Shown here: positions 13,278 to 24,894 of the stretch, piece after piece
Position numbering within the stretch: position 1 is the stretch's first letter
How the letters are laid out: each line of letters begins with the position of its first letter
DNA from: Apostichopus japonicus
Taxonomy: Eukaryota; Echinodermata; Holothuroidea; Aspidochirotida; Stichopodidae
DNA: 64,000 nt
NCBI RefSeq assembly: GCF_037975245.1
Contig: NC_092573.1
Coordinates: 3,164,501-3,228,500 of the forward strand
Direction: 5' to 3'
Made by a program: the position numbers and the translations under genes
Notes under the pieces: model-generated
The model's input: only the letters and a program-made list of their open reading frames with translations
The model's database searches: none
What the model was told of the DNA's origin: nothing

Positions 13278-13518
13278 AAAAAACTGATGATACCTATGAT
13301 TTCTATGTACAAATCTGCACAAAATGAAATTTCACTGTATTTTTCATAATTTAGTTACTACGGGAACCATTTGTTATTACCAACCCCATAATCAAACAAA
13401 TGATGTTTCGGGGGTTAAAAAATTATTTTTAGTAACTACAAGTATTCTATTTATTGGAAACTTATACAATTTTAATGTACAATGATTTTCAATTTTTTGT
13501 GGTATGATGTTGACCTTA

Positions 13519-13640
13519 TCATGAAATTGACCATATATATATGTATATAAAGCGGGAGGCCCAGGTTCGAATCCCGGTGGAGGCTGGAAGTTTTTTCACT
13601 GTTCTTTGATTTTCCAACTTTTTACAATTTTCAATTATAT
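13519..13640 (+). repeat. Right arm of the inverted-repeat unit (5'-truncated tRNA-like SINE)
   Basis: AGCGGGAGGCCCAGG followed by the B box GGTTCGAATCCC and GGTGGAGGCTGGAAG, then a tail that matches the left arm in reverse complement. The tRNA-like 5' half is missing and replaced by TA-rich DNA. Confidence 0.8.
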
Positions 13641-14630
13641 ATGTATGCATATATATGTACATATATATACACACAGTTTAAAATGAAAGTTCAAAGCACT
13701 TCAGGTGCACTAAAGGGAGACCAACTAGTGACAATGCAGTATGAGTTTATACAATTTTGGTTACAATTCCACACAAACACCTTTGGAAATGAATTCAGTA
13801 TTGAAAATGAAAGAGCAGAAATCATCCAGGCCTCTATAACATCTCTCTGTTAGTCTCATGTTTCAAATAAGGCGACCAGACGTCCCCAATTTCCAGGGAC
13901 CGTCCCCAGATCTCATGTACAGTACCATCCAAAGTCTCCCTGCAAAAGAGTTCATTGATATTATCTACAGTCTAAGAAATATTCCCAGAATTTGCACACA
14001 CAAAAAAAAGCCCTGAATAATATCAATTTTACCTGTGTTGACCTCCATTCTGGAATCAGCTTGAAGTAAGCTGTGATTGTTTACAACTAGAAAGGCAAGG
14101 TGTGTGCACTCATGACTGACAGATAAAGGCAACCCAGATCATTCAATACTTTCATGGACTGTAAACACAAGGAATTTTTTTTTTCAAATAATTATGAGGC
14201 TTCCATGTACTGTAAACTTATATCAAATTGGACTACTTTTCTCTTGCACAAAACTTGTTGCTGGATGAGGTGTTCTAAACTTTGGCCATCATGTTAGAAA
14301 CATAGAAATGTCACACAACTGATATGGCCTCCAAAATCCACTCCCTGCCTTTAAAGTTACTGTGCCGAACCTTGATGTCAACATGGAGGAAGGAGAGGGG
14401 GGGGGGGGGAATCAACATCAATATCATGTGCCCGGATTTCCTGAAAAAAATATGACCACCTTAGTGAGTCAATCATGTACAGAAATTTAGAAAACTTGAA
14501 AAAAACATATAATACACCTCACAAACCTCACCTCAAGGAACAGGAAATACCGGTTGTACCAGTCTAGTTTTGAATCTATTTAAAATTAGACAGTACTTAA
14601 GGCTATGATTCAGAACCTTAAAATAAATAA

Positions 14631-14766
14631 GGGGTTAATCAACGGTCTAGCGTGCGTTACTCACAGGATTAATGCACGATCGGGGGATAATGCAAGCGAT
14701 GCACGAGGGCGGAGCCCGAGTGCATCCAGCGATAGCATTAACACCCGGAGACCGTTGATTAACCCC
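14631..14766. mobile_element. Foldback (snap-back) MITE-like element, 136 bp
   Basis: Perfect 18-bp terminal inverted repeats: GGGGTTAATCAACGGTCT (14631-14648) and its complement (14749-14766). Inside, nested arms (AATGC...GATGCAC against its complement, then GGGC/GCCC) let most of the element fold into one long hairpin. It is GC-rich against an AT-rich background. The ORF through it is an artefact. No clear target duplication was seen. Confidence 0.85.
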
Positions 14767-14875
14767 GTTCATTCATACACTACCATTTGTGTGGGGGAAA
14801 AATCATAAAACAAAACATTTTTGGTTACATATAACCAAAGATTTATTAAAGCGATGCCCCGTAATTTTACCGTGT

Positions 14876-14908
14876 GTTACTCACAGGATTAACCACGGTC
14901 AGCTGACC
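14876..14908 (+). repeat. Second copy of GTTACTCACAGGATTAA next to a 12-bp palindrome
   Basis: The 17-mer GTTACTCACAGGATTAA at 14656-14672 (inside the foldback element) recurs exactly at 14876-14892, 220 bp away. It is followed by the perfect palindrome GGTCAGCTGACC (14897-14908). This may be a relic of a related element. Confidence 0.7.
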
Positions 14909-15990
14909 TGAATGGACCAATAGGATTTAGGAATCTTTACTAAGTATGAATGAACTGTAATGTAACATACATGTATTTAATCCGATGCTCCAGTCCCAGA
15001 AATGTAGATAACTGCAGTCTAGGCATAAAATCAACAAGAACTTTCTTCTGTTTTAGAAGAAGAATTTTACTACCATTTTTTATTGCCCTTGTATTATCAT
15101 TATGTCAGATTTGAAACTTTTAATTTGTTCTTCAATATTTTTTGAAACATGACTACATGCATATAGCCCTATTTAGAGTTAATGGAATGATATATATGTT
15201 AAATCATGGGATTTATTTTTAGTATCAAACTGTGTCTATGAAAAAAGTAAATTGTTGCTATAGTAATTAAAGCTATTTTAGAATGATGATATCAGGCAAA
15301 AAAAATTAATTTAAAAAATACAATGTAAAGTGTTTAAAGCCAATGATGTGACTTTTAAGGTTGTATAAATTCTACTAACCACATTTAATTGCTGAGAAAT
15401 GACCCTTTCAACAGCTGTGGTTAATCAATTAACGTGACTAGAAAATATAGTCTTATTATACACATAAGGTGGGTTCCTCGGATGAAACACAAAACTATAT
15501 GTGAAAACACTTACATTTAATAAACTTTTCATCCCCTCAAATGACATGGTTATAATGTGTTTGAAAATTCTCAAGGACAAAATGGTGTTGAATGTCCAGG
15601 TATTCTCTGTTGTTCATATTACTTGTTTTGTTTGAGTTAATAGATTTTAAAAACAACATGGGAACAACATTAACAATTAACATCTGCACTGAGGAGCCGG
15701 CTTCATCATCAATTTCAATTTAGCCTTGGAGGAGGGAGCATTTCAGAGATTTATCATAGTTTCAAGGTGAACATATTAAACTATAGTACTGCAGGTATGG
15801 TTAGTTTTAAGTCTAAATGGTGGTAGGGTAAGGAGAAGGGTAATAAAGGAGTAAAAAGTTAATATGAATTATCAGCTCTTACTTTTTCTTCTTTTTTTTC
15901 TTTGTGACTATATCACATAATTCTTTCTAAAGTCATCTCTTAGGAATATTAGTGGCAACTGACAATATCTAGCTATGTGGGACAGGTGGA

Positions 15991-16553
15991 CTGGCTCAGT
16001 GAGGAGTAAGTGCTATAAATTTTAAAACTGCTTGTAACTTTTCTTCCCTCTCTTCTTCTCTCCCTCCCTCCCTACCTCTCCCCCCCCCCCCTCCCCCTGA
16101 CAACATATATAGATATCCATACCAAAGGCGAATCTGATCGGTCTATATCATAGTTTTTTAACCATTTCCGTTATCATCATCAGGCTCCTGGTCTATTTGC
16201 TACATACTGAAACTGTCCTCAAACTGAACTGTAATGTACTTATATGGAGGTCAAGATTTATTGTTGTTCTTCTGGCTCAGTGAGAAGTAAGAGCTGTAAA
16301 TTTTAAAACTGCTTGTAACTATTCTTCCCTCTCTTCTACTCTGCCTCCCACCCTCCCCCCCCCCCCTTTCTCCCACCCACATATAGATATCCATACCTAC
16401 CAGAGGTGAGTCTGATAAGTCAATATCATATTTTTTTTAACCATTTCTGTTATCATCATCACGCCAGGACTGGTCTATTTGCTACATACTGAAACTGTCC
16501 TCAAACTGAACTGTAATGTACTTATATAGAGGTCAACATTTATTGTTGTTCTT
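15991..16553 (+). repeat. Two-copy tandem duplication, period about 281 bp
   Basis: Copy 1 starts CTGGCTCAGTGAGGAGTAAG at 15991 and copy 2 starts CTGGCTCAGTGAGAAGTAAG at 16272. Both continue through a C-rich tract, a shared ATAGATATCCATACC block and a shared end TTGTTGTTCTTC. Differences are mainly in the length of the C tract. Confidence 0.92.
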
Positions 16554-19500
16554 CATTATGTGATCCATGAATGTCACAAACTCCTACCACAATTAGCTTT
16601 CCCGGAATTCGAAAAAAATAGAAACTGCAGGATACTGACGTTCCTTAAAATGTTAAATAATTATACTATACCTAGATCAGGTTCTTATCCAAAAAAAGAA
16701 CTTACAGATCTGAGAAATACCGACACTTTTAAAGATGATTTTTAAGCTTTGTAACTGTCCAATTAGTTTGACATTTACCTAAGAAATGAAAACGACACGG
16801 ACTATACAGTACACCTGCAGGCAACTCTTGTGTACGTCTAGAACACTGAAGGGCTTCAGATTATAAACAGCTGCACAGACTGAGTAAACAAAACATTGAT
16901 ATATCGGCAAAATAGACTTCGGTAAGTTTAAAAAACTCACTGCCCTGCGGGAAGAAAAAAAAAAACCCACCAAGGATTTGTACCAAACTGAGACTTTTAC
17001 CTCAAAACTAGTTTGGCTATTTAACAAATTTGATAAATACTAACCAGTCTCCACGCAACATGTGTATAAGCACTTTAATCTATCTGCCTAGAATCTTAAT
17101 CACATTTTAGCACTGCGTACCCCATGAACCATACTGCTGGAATCGGCAGGCATGCCGATATCACTTCCGAAGTCGTCTGAAAGAAAGGCTTAATATTGGT
17201 AGTACAGCAACAATTACACTGTTATTTTCATTGATTGTAGTCTCATTGGGGTTTAATCATGTTTGGCTGAAGTCTTCTCAATTAAACAATTGCTGAGTTT
17301 ATAGCATAGTGTCCTGAATATAATTGTTTAATATACAAAGTATCCCATTTGACTGCATGATATAACAACATAATCCTACACTCATAGCCTTTTATAGTCT
17401 CTGTTAGGGGGAGGGAGATGTGGTGGAACTCAGGACATATTGAAGTGATGAAGTTGTTTTGGAGCCTTAGGTTTATAAAAAATAAAACCAAAAATAAAAT
17501 AAAAAAAGTCTTTACAACATGATCTAAAATTCAGCAAATAATTATTTGATAACATCCTGTACTTTTTTGCTGAATGATAACAGTTTCTCTAGGTATAATC
17601 TCCTGTACCAGATTTTCAGTACATTAATACACAAAACTACTGGCTATACGTGATTTGAAAATAACACTTGCTCCATACAGTATGTATCAGTTTGTAAACT
17701 ACAAGTACCTATATATTGATGGCTGTCCAACTGTCCTTGGGGAAGTTGGGGTATATCGAAAGAAAATTTGACATGATTTCAAAGAAAAAGTGGGATAATA
17801 TGTAATTCTGTCAAATACTGTCCTTCCAAGCATCTATGAAAATAATACCGTTTAAGCAATTGCAACCAAGAAAATACTCTTCCAAACCTGTAGTGGTCAC
17901 CATCATCATATGTACTGTATTCCTAACACACCTTCTTTTCTTCAGATTCGAACAGATAGTTACGATCATGGTTGAAACTATTAGGTTTACAGGGCCAGGC
18001 ATCACTGTCTTTGAAAGGTGGACCCTGATTCACAGGCTTTATGGTGGAACCAGGGGCCTTTGAATGTTAATTAAGAGTCATATATTGACCCTTATAATGT
18101 AGAGAAGTATCATCAAGCAACAAGGTGAAAGAAGGCTATATATTGTTTTATACAAGTTGACAACAAATTGCTTTAAAAGAACAAAATTGTGCCTGAAAAT
18201 TGATCATTTACTCAGAAACGCCTCCAGGTAAGACTTACAATGATCAAAGAGGTCTGTTTTAGCTAGTTATGGGGGACCATTTGGCCCCTGGGGCCTACTT
18301 ATTCTCACCCTTTTACTACAATTATAAACTATAACTGCAGTACACCTTACTTTTCCTGTCACACGTATTGTAAAAGACTTGAAAATATCAGTCAGAGATT
18401 AAATTGAAATTTACTTGAAATTTGGGGCCAATATATAGCCTACATATGTGTGTGTATATATGCCTACAACAGGCTATTATTAATGGTTACTGTTATCAAA
18501 CATTACATATCTAACAATATTTGCATTGACCTAGTTACCCAGTTAACATGAATAAATTCAGACCCTCATATAGTACATACAGTGTATATACATGTACACA
18601 CCTGTCCAAAATTTCACATATTATAAACAAATTTTGAAAGAATTTACAAAAGAGTATCCATCACGCACACAACAGACTTGTAGAGAGGAAAGACAAATCA
18701 GATAAATAAAATGGGTAGTTTGTACACCGGTCGCATTCACAATGTTTTAAGAAAATGTCCTTTTTTGTAGCAATGGAATTTGACAACTTTAAGACTGATT
18801 TAATTATCAAGAAATTATTTCAGTAACTGTCCTGTATCAACAATCATAGGCCCTACTACTGCATGAAAAGAGAGAGGGAAAAAAAGAAGAACCACATAAT
18901 GCTTTTCCAGACTATTCAACTTTAATCAACAATGCACTCATAAAGGATCAAGGTCAGGTCAAATGTCTACAGGTGATATTACACTACAGTCCCAAAGTTA
19001 TCCCAGGATTGCTTGACTAAACAACAACAGTAAGCCATTCATTTGTAACACAACCTGCAGAAAGAAAAATCTTACTGTCTAATAAATGTTGATCCAAGTC
19101 AGTCTTATATAGCTACATGTAGGCAGTTTTTAGCGATGAACCTTATACTGAAAAGGGGGTTTGTAAACAATTCAAAAGGTCACATGGAGTGGGTTTCTTT
19201 TAAACGGTCTGCTACATCCATGACTAAAAGAAAATCTGCATAGTAATGTATAATGATCTTTGATAGTATGTCATGATATTATATATCGTCAACACAGTAC
19301 TCTAATGGGCTGGTATCCTATATACAACGGTACAGGTATAAACAACATCAGACTTCTTTATTATTCAGTGTCTAAAACATTAACCAATGTGGTAGTTTTG
19401 GGAGGGGTGGGTGTGGGAGGATTCGGGGGTCAGTTTGGATGTTGTAGTTCACAAACTGGTATCAGATAAACCTGTTGACGTAAACAAGTTGGTTGCGTTA

Positions 19501-21237
19501 TGTGTCTTCCTTGCCAACGCAATTAAATGCATTAATATGTTTGTAATTGTGCGACTACTTTAAACAACAAATGCCTCAATTAAAACCAAACTTCAAGTCA
19601 GCTTTACATGATTAAGTCAGCCAAATAGGCTCTTTGTTAACCATGTCAGCAGACACCAAACCTATCCTACATTGCGCAGATATGCTTAATGGGAATGCAA
19701 CTGCTACTGCCATTAAGCATTGGGTACATGTATATTGTACCAGTCCCTTCCATTAAGTTCTTTATGATGGGAAGGGTAGGTCGGGGTGGGGGGGGGCAGG
19801 AGTGGGCAAAAGTGATGGAGAATGTGTTGAGGTCATGAATACAGAAATTTGTTTTAATACTGAGAGTGATATGAGAATGCTGTTGTACTGTACTGGAGGG
19901 ATGTGTAGATTATATAGTTGTGGGGTTATTGTACAAATTTAGTAGTGCAATTTCTAACAAACCTTCAACCTTTTGGAAAGCAACCAATGTATGTTCTACC
20001 AGCTCAGTAATCCTTATAATACAACTTAATAATATTTGAGTCTCGAATACATTTGGCTGATCAATATTTCAAGTTTAAGCCAAAATTAAGAACAAGGTAC
20101 AACCTGGAAACGTAGATCTTCTCTCAAATTGCCAGATTTACAATAGCTCTGCTTGATTATCAATTGACATCTCACCAGACATACAGTACACTTTCATACA
20201 TGTGTGTCCAAAGTGAAACATTGAAACAAAACATTCCAATTACACTATACTATTTGACAACCTCAATTGGTCATATGTGTAAAGCTTGTCTCGTTGAGCT
20301 TGCATGTGCAGAAAGTACATGTACAATCAATTGAACCGTAAAGTTACATTTGGAAATAGACTTGAAGTCAAATTAAATACGTTGCTAAATAGCTAGAAGA
20401 AGGAAGATCTGACACCAACTCTGAGCTAAAAGTAAAAACTATCATATACAGGTAGCCAAAGTTTACAAAGAGAAGAAATAATTTTGCTTCACTCTCAAGG
20501 CTTGCAAAACTTTTCTTGGTTTACCAGCTCTACGTCACCGAGATGCCTCAATTTAGGTGAAGCAGTTCTGCCTTGCTGCCTCATTAATTCTCCAATAATC
20601 TCTTTCAAGGTCTTTGCTTAATTTATTTGCTGGTGAACTGAATTTTAAAGTCAGCTGAATCATAATGATATCGAAACATATATAATAACAAAGAGACAAC
20701 GTGGTATCTTCTAGGTAAGAACAGTTATCCAAGTGCTGTTTTTTTTTCTTTTTTTCTGGTATACATCCCAAATTGACTCCAGACAATTGGAATTAAGGAT
20801 GTGCGAATGTGTACTAGTTTTAAGCCAATGGCAATAGTAGCTGGTATAATTAACAAAGTCATCTTAACTGATATTAGTTGTCCACGTAATACTTCGTTGG
20901 CCATGACGATAGGTAAAGTCCTGTAATTAGTACTTGCTATGTTGGGGCCTCTGGAGACAAATGTTTCGTATATTAATGATGTTAGGATGTCCTAAGTACT
21001 GGATGTATATAAAAAAGACTTCCTGTGACACCCTTGCAGAAAATAAACACACTTTGCATTTATACATGATGAGGATTGGTCATTAACAGTACATTGTCAA
21101 CTGCAACCAACTCCTGTTTTTGTCATATATGCCTGCTATTACGGTATTTTCTGTTCTACTACTTTCCAATTGCTGTACCCATCCATACCTGCAACACAAT
21201 AGATCAAATGGATCTCCTAAGCTAAAGTGGCTACAAA

Positions 21238-21256
21238 CACACACACACACACACCT
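21238..21256. repeat. (CA)n microsatellite
   Basis: Short run of about nine CA units followed by an AAATA repeat. Confidence 0.85.
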
Positions 21257-21364
21257 ACAAAATAAATAAATAAAACGTCAGAGAAAAGTACTAAGTTCGC
21301 TATTTAAGAGATGGCTAATCTATGCTCAGATGATCGCAATCACGTTATAATGTACAGTATGTGT

Positions 21365-21865
21365 AAGGCCTTGTTCACTTTTGAAAGCTCAAGTCAGGAT
21401 CAGTATCTTACGTTCTGTCAAGGGGGGTAGGTTAAAAAAGAGATCATGACCCCAGACAAGGCCACATTTAAAAGCGGGGGTGGTGATTCAACGCCAAATG
21501 AAAGTGCATTGCGCATTTGAGAAAAGTTCACAGTGATTGTTCCGAAATCAATTTAAGATTTAAGTTACATTACAACAATAAGCCCACCTTTAGACTCTCA
21601 CGGGTCTGTGTTTAAGACAAAGAGAGGAGCGCATGAAGTTAAGCCGAGATCTAAGTTCACATGATCCCCCTCCCCCACCATTCAAACTATAGTCTTGATC
21701 ACCCTTGCAGGGTCAGGACCCTCCCCCCCCCCCCTTCCCCCCTCTAATGGAAGATCAGAGTTGCAGGGTTTGATCCTGAATACAACCTGTTTTCATATTA
21801 CAAATCTCATTGCCCTTGCAGTATATATTAGATACCCCTTCTGTTCTAAAGTGTGAACAAGGCTT
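21365..21865. mobile_element. Possible inverted-repeat element, about 500 bp
   Basis: AAGGCCTTGTTCACTTTTGAA (21365-21385) is matched in imperfect reverse complement at 21844-21865 (TTCTAAAGTGTGAACAAGGCTT). The interior contains repeated GGATCA/TGATCC-type words and C-rich tracts. A related end, GTGAACAAGGCC, occurs alone at 6125-6136. No target duplication is evident, so the boundaries are tentative. Confidence 0.4.
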
Positions 21866-22515
21866 GTTCTTCCAATCATCCAAATGTTACACAGTTCATG
21901 TCACATATATACACACCCTCCATACATACACCCACCTACCTATCTCCTCCCCATTCCCCTTTGTCCCTTACACCTTTCCCTTAATGTTATACACTCAACT
22001 AGACACTTCAGACAGAGAGTAGGCTGATATACCGAAAGGAACTTCAGTCCGACCTGTACAAGCTATTGGATGAACTGTGCCGGAAATTTAGATTGTTCGA
22101 ATGGCAAAATTTAGTCTTCTGCAAAATATTGCTAGTACAGTGGCATCACATGCGTGCATTCTCAGTTCAGGCTACTGTCAGAGGCTATTACTCACTGATA
22201 TCCTATGTGCCAGACATCACTGAACTACGACAAAAAAATGCACTATAAAAAAAAGACTTGAAAGCTATTTTTAAGAAATTGGCCAAAATGTGAAGAATGT
22301 GAAACAGGCAATGTTTATAATGATCAGACTCAATTGCACAAGAATGTCTTAAAGACATGTATTTAACTCCCCTGTGTTGCTTTGACATCTTCACTTAAAT
22401 CTCTGTTCCTCTGTATTCGTTCAAAATGTGACGGTAATGAGGAAACATTTAAGCAAAATGATTTGTACTAGGGAAGAAGCTTACTAGTAGCTACCGCAAA
22501 AGTTGAAAAAGTTAC

Positions 22516-23048
22516 CTTAGTGAATCGCTGACGGATGGATTCTCATCTACTGCAGGTGCAACGCTCTGTCCCAATTTACATTTCGTACCCAGAAAGTTTT
22601 TCACCATTCTTTCACAGGACATCAAGGAAAATGACTTAGGCAATCTTTCCACATTCAAGGTTGTATCCATATCACTCTGAGTTAGAAGAGGGAGCTGGTC
22701 ACTTTGACAGTCCTGTCTGATGCTGTGACAAGGAATATTTAGAACGGGGGGTACCAGGTACAAGTTTGTCGGCTTAACAAATGATGGTCCACAGTTGGCG
22801 GCAGTTGGGGCGGGCACAGTCTCTCTGGCTGCGGTCTGAACACCTTGCTCTACTAAAAGTCTGTGCTTTGTGGTAGTTAATGGATGAGCAACTGCATTAT
22901 ATTCCGTTATGTTCACCTTGGGGGAAGAAATTGAAATTGCACTTCTTGTTTGGGTGGCATTATCACACATCTTGTGTCCGCCACGATAAACTTCACTGTC
23001 GCTTCTGACGGGAGCAGGATTCTTGTGGCAAACACAGGTAGATGTCAT
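22516..23048 (-). CDS. MARCHF2/3: MARCHF2/3-like E3 ligase, N-terminal coding exon
   Basis: First coding exon of a membrane-associated RING-CH ubiquitin ligase: 177 codons plus 2 nt. The start is the ATG at 23048 (A at -3). It opens MTSTCVCHK, which resembles the short Met-Thr-Thr/Cys start of vertebrate MARCHF2/3. The reading frame extends to 23081 only by using TTG, and an in-frame stop lies at 23237-23235, so 23048 is the first in-frame ATG downstream of that stop. The exon ends CTA-AG before a GTAACT donor (22515-22514). Its two leftover bases pair with the single leading C of the RING exon to make Ser178. The encoded region is Ser/Thr-rich with no domain I recognise. Vertebrate MARCHF2/3 have only about 60 residues before the RING, so this tail is about three times longer. 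In the family it is cytosolic. Gene identity rests on the other two exons; the phase match ties this exon to them. Confidence 0.85.
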
Positions 23049-23284
23049 CTTGAATGGAGAATGCACTGCATCCCTCGTCAAAAGACAAACTCTGATCAGT
23101 CGGCAGGCTCCTCCCTTTCTCTCGGTGCAGTATGGCTATAATCACCAACAGGAACTAATCCGGCAAGCTTTAATTGTACCAACGATGGGAAGTATTTAAA
23201 ACAACCATCCCATCTCCAATGTTTACTTTCACTTTCAAAAACATGAATGTTGTCTTTCTGCTGAACACATGGCTTCCCTCGGAT
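23049..23284 (-). other. MARCHF2/3: MARCHF2/3-like 5' UTR part of the first coding exon, with two uORFs
   Basis: A strong acceptor lies immediately upstream: a pyrimidine tract ending TTTTCAACAG at 23285, so the exon probably runs 23284-22516 and at least one more 5' exon exists. Two upstream ORFs are visible. One is 11 codons (ATG 23270, stop 23237-23235), in frame with the main CDS. The other is 24 codons (ATG 23244, stop 23172-23170), in a different frame. Both end before the main ATG at 23048, so they could damp translation. The exon boundary is inferred from the splice consensus only. Confidence 0.55.
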
Positions 23285-23517
23285 CTGTTGAAAAGGAGGA
23301 AGGAAAAAAATCATGAAAAAGTTGAAATAACAGGATGTCCAATGGTGTGACATGATCTGTGTATACCGAACCTCCAAAGGCTACATCATGGTCTATATTG
23401 CTACACTGTAGCAGTGGCCATGAAAATGAGAACATTACAGCTCTGAGTAAAAAAAAGGATCTGCAACCAAGAATCTTAGATTTTAATGTTCGCCAAAACA
23501 TTCAGTACATTGTATGT

Positions 23518-23702
23518 AAATATATATATATACATACATATAAATATATATATATATATATAAATATATATTTATATGTATGTATATATATATATTTAAA
23601 TGTATGTATATATACATACATACATATATACACACATACATACAACACACACACACACATATATAATATTTATGTGTGTGTGTATATGTATATCCATACA
23701 TA
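23518..23702. repeat. (TA)n / (CATA)n / (CA)n compound microsatellite
   Basis: Mixed TATA, CATACATA and ACACAC units. Overlapping Tyr/Ile- and Thr/His-rich ORFs on both strands are translation of the repeat. Confidence 0.95.
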
Positions 23703-24089
23703 CTGTAAATCCTTGTCATACGTAGGAAAGCATCCTGCAAAATGCCAAACTGCACGCTCATCAGCCCAGCAGTCCATTGCATGATCATTCGGAGAGAACA
23801 TTTAAATAATGCCTTGTCTGAAAAGCCAGACATGTTAATGTTTCTTCCTTGATAATTTAGAACAGCGAGATTGGTTTTCAGAACGAGGAAATAACACGGA
23901 TAAGCTTAGGTGGGAATGAGCTGTAAATGGGTTTATGACATACAGGTAAAACACAGCTCAAAATAATAAATAGTCCATATATTTGTTTGTTTTGATGTTT
24001 GACTTTGTAGGGCAGTGGTATACTGACAAGCATGTGTATGTACAGTATGTGTGGCCATTAAATGTAGTACTGCAATATCTAAGTTATGT

Positions 24090-24462
24090 TGCACAGTAAC
24101 AGGAAGGCCCTATAGAAGAGGGACACCCCATCTGTAGTATTTAGAGTTTTTCATGGTTGCACAGCGACACTAAGGCCATATAGAATGCTTCAGAGGGACT
24201 ACCCATCTGTATTATTTATAGTACTTAGTTCATGGTTGCACAGTGACACTAAGGCCCTGTAGAGTGCTTCAGAGGGACTATCCATCTGTAGTATTTATAG
24301 TAGTTCATGGTTGCACATCCACACTATGGCCCTATAGAATGTTTCGGAGGGACTACCCATCTGTATTATTTATAGTAGTTCATGGTTGCACAGTGACATT
24401 ATAAGGCCCTATAGAATGCTTCAGAGGGACTATCCATCTGTGGTATTAATAGTAGTTCATAA
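24090..24462 (+). repeat. Minisatellite, five units of about 75-80 bp
   Basis: Each unit starts TGCACAG(T/C)GACA, passes through AAGGCCCTATAGAATGCTTC and GAGGGACTA(C/T)CCATCTGT, and ends TAGTTCATGGT. The first unit is the most diverged. Units differ by substitutions and 1-5-bp indels. Confidence 0.92.
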
Positions 24463-24894
24463 ATGTGAGACTAATGGATAGTAGACTGGATAAGCACTTG
24501 GGGATTATACAAAGGCAGATAAAATTCCTTATAGCATTCAATCTAATTAAGTTATGATTCTGTATCTTTGAACATTTTACTAAGTTAAAGGACAGTTGAT
24601 CATATATCATTTTATCTATAACATTTAAAATTCAAACTTGTTTGATTGAAAAACTTATTTGAATTGCCGCTAAGGCTATATTGAAGAAAGTGAAAAAGTT
24701 CTACAGTAAAACAAAAGGTTTCAAAATATACCTTAGGTTCAAATAATAAAAAAAAACAGGGGGGAGGGGGAGGAGGAGAAGGATTATTAAATATTCAAGG
24801 AATTCTGAAGATGATGTAGACAAATTTGATTGAGACTTGAAACATCCAGGAGGGAATAATAGTAAATAAAGTAAGTACTATGAAGGAAACTGAA

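Larger units (their letters stand above)
11345..13640. mobile_element. Putative 2.3-kb inverted-repeat-bounded element with ten GTGACTCGCGTGAC motifs
   Basis: The arms at 11345-11490 and 13519-13640 are reverse complements over the SINE-like part and also over the inner flank (ATATATGGTCAATTyCATG). The right arm lacks the 5' half of the tRNA-like part. The interior holds no ORF above about 60 codons. It holds ten near-identical 14-mers, all on the plus strand, and a 349-bp tandem duplication. Both outer ends run into TA-rich sequence, so a target duplication cannot be read. It could be a non-autonomous transposon, or two SINEs that happened to land in opposite orientation around an unrelated repeat. 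Confidence 0.5.
7338..22515 (-). other. Intron 1 of the MARCHF2/3-like gene (about 15.2 kb)
   Basis: Runs from donor GTAACT (22515-22510) to acceptor TATAG at 7338. Long stretches (7340-11250, 16560-21360, 21870-22510) are AT-rich unique-looking sequence in which I see no gene. The middle carries a 2.3-kb inverted-repeat unit, a foldback element, a 281-bp tandem duplication and a possible 500-bp inverted-repeat element. A 22-bp direct repeat (GGTGGGTATACAGTCTGTGT) occurs twice at about 9398-9440. Small ORFs in this interval have no domains. Confidence 0.8.

Noticed and set aside
14605-14808. 67-codon ORF with Arg/Ser-rich middle
   Set aside because: It lies across the foldback element; composition reflects the GC-rich hairpin.
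23049-23081. Extending the MARCHF start to 23081
   Set aside because: That start is TTG. The ATG at 23048 is the first in-frame ATG after the stop at 23237-23235 and resembles family N-termini.
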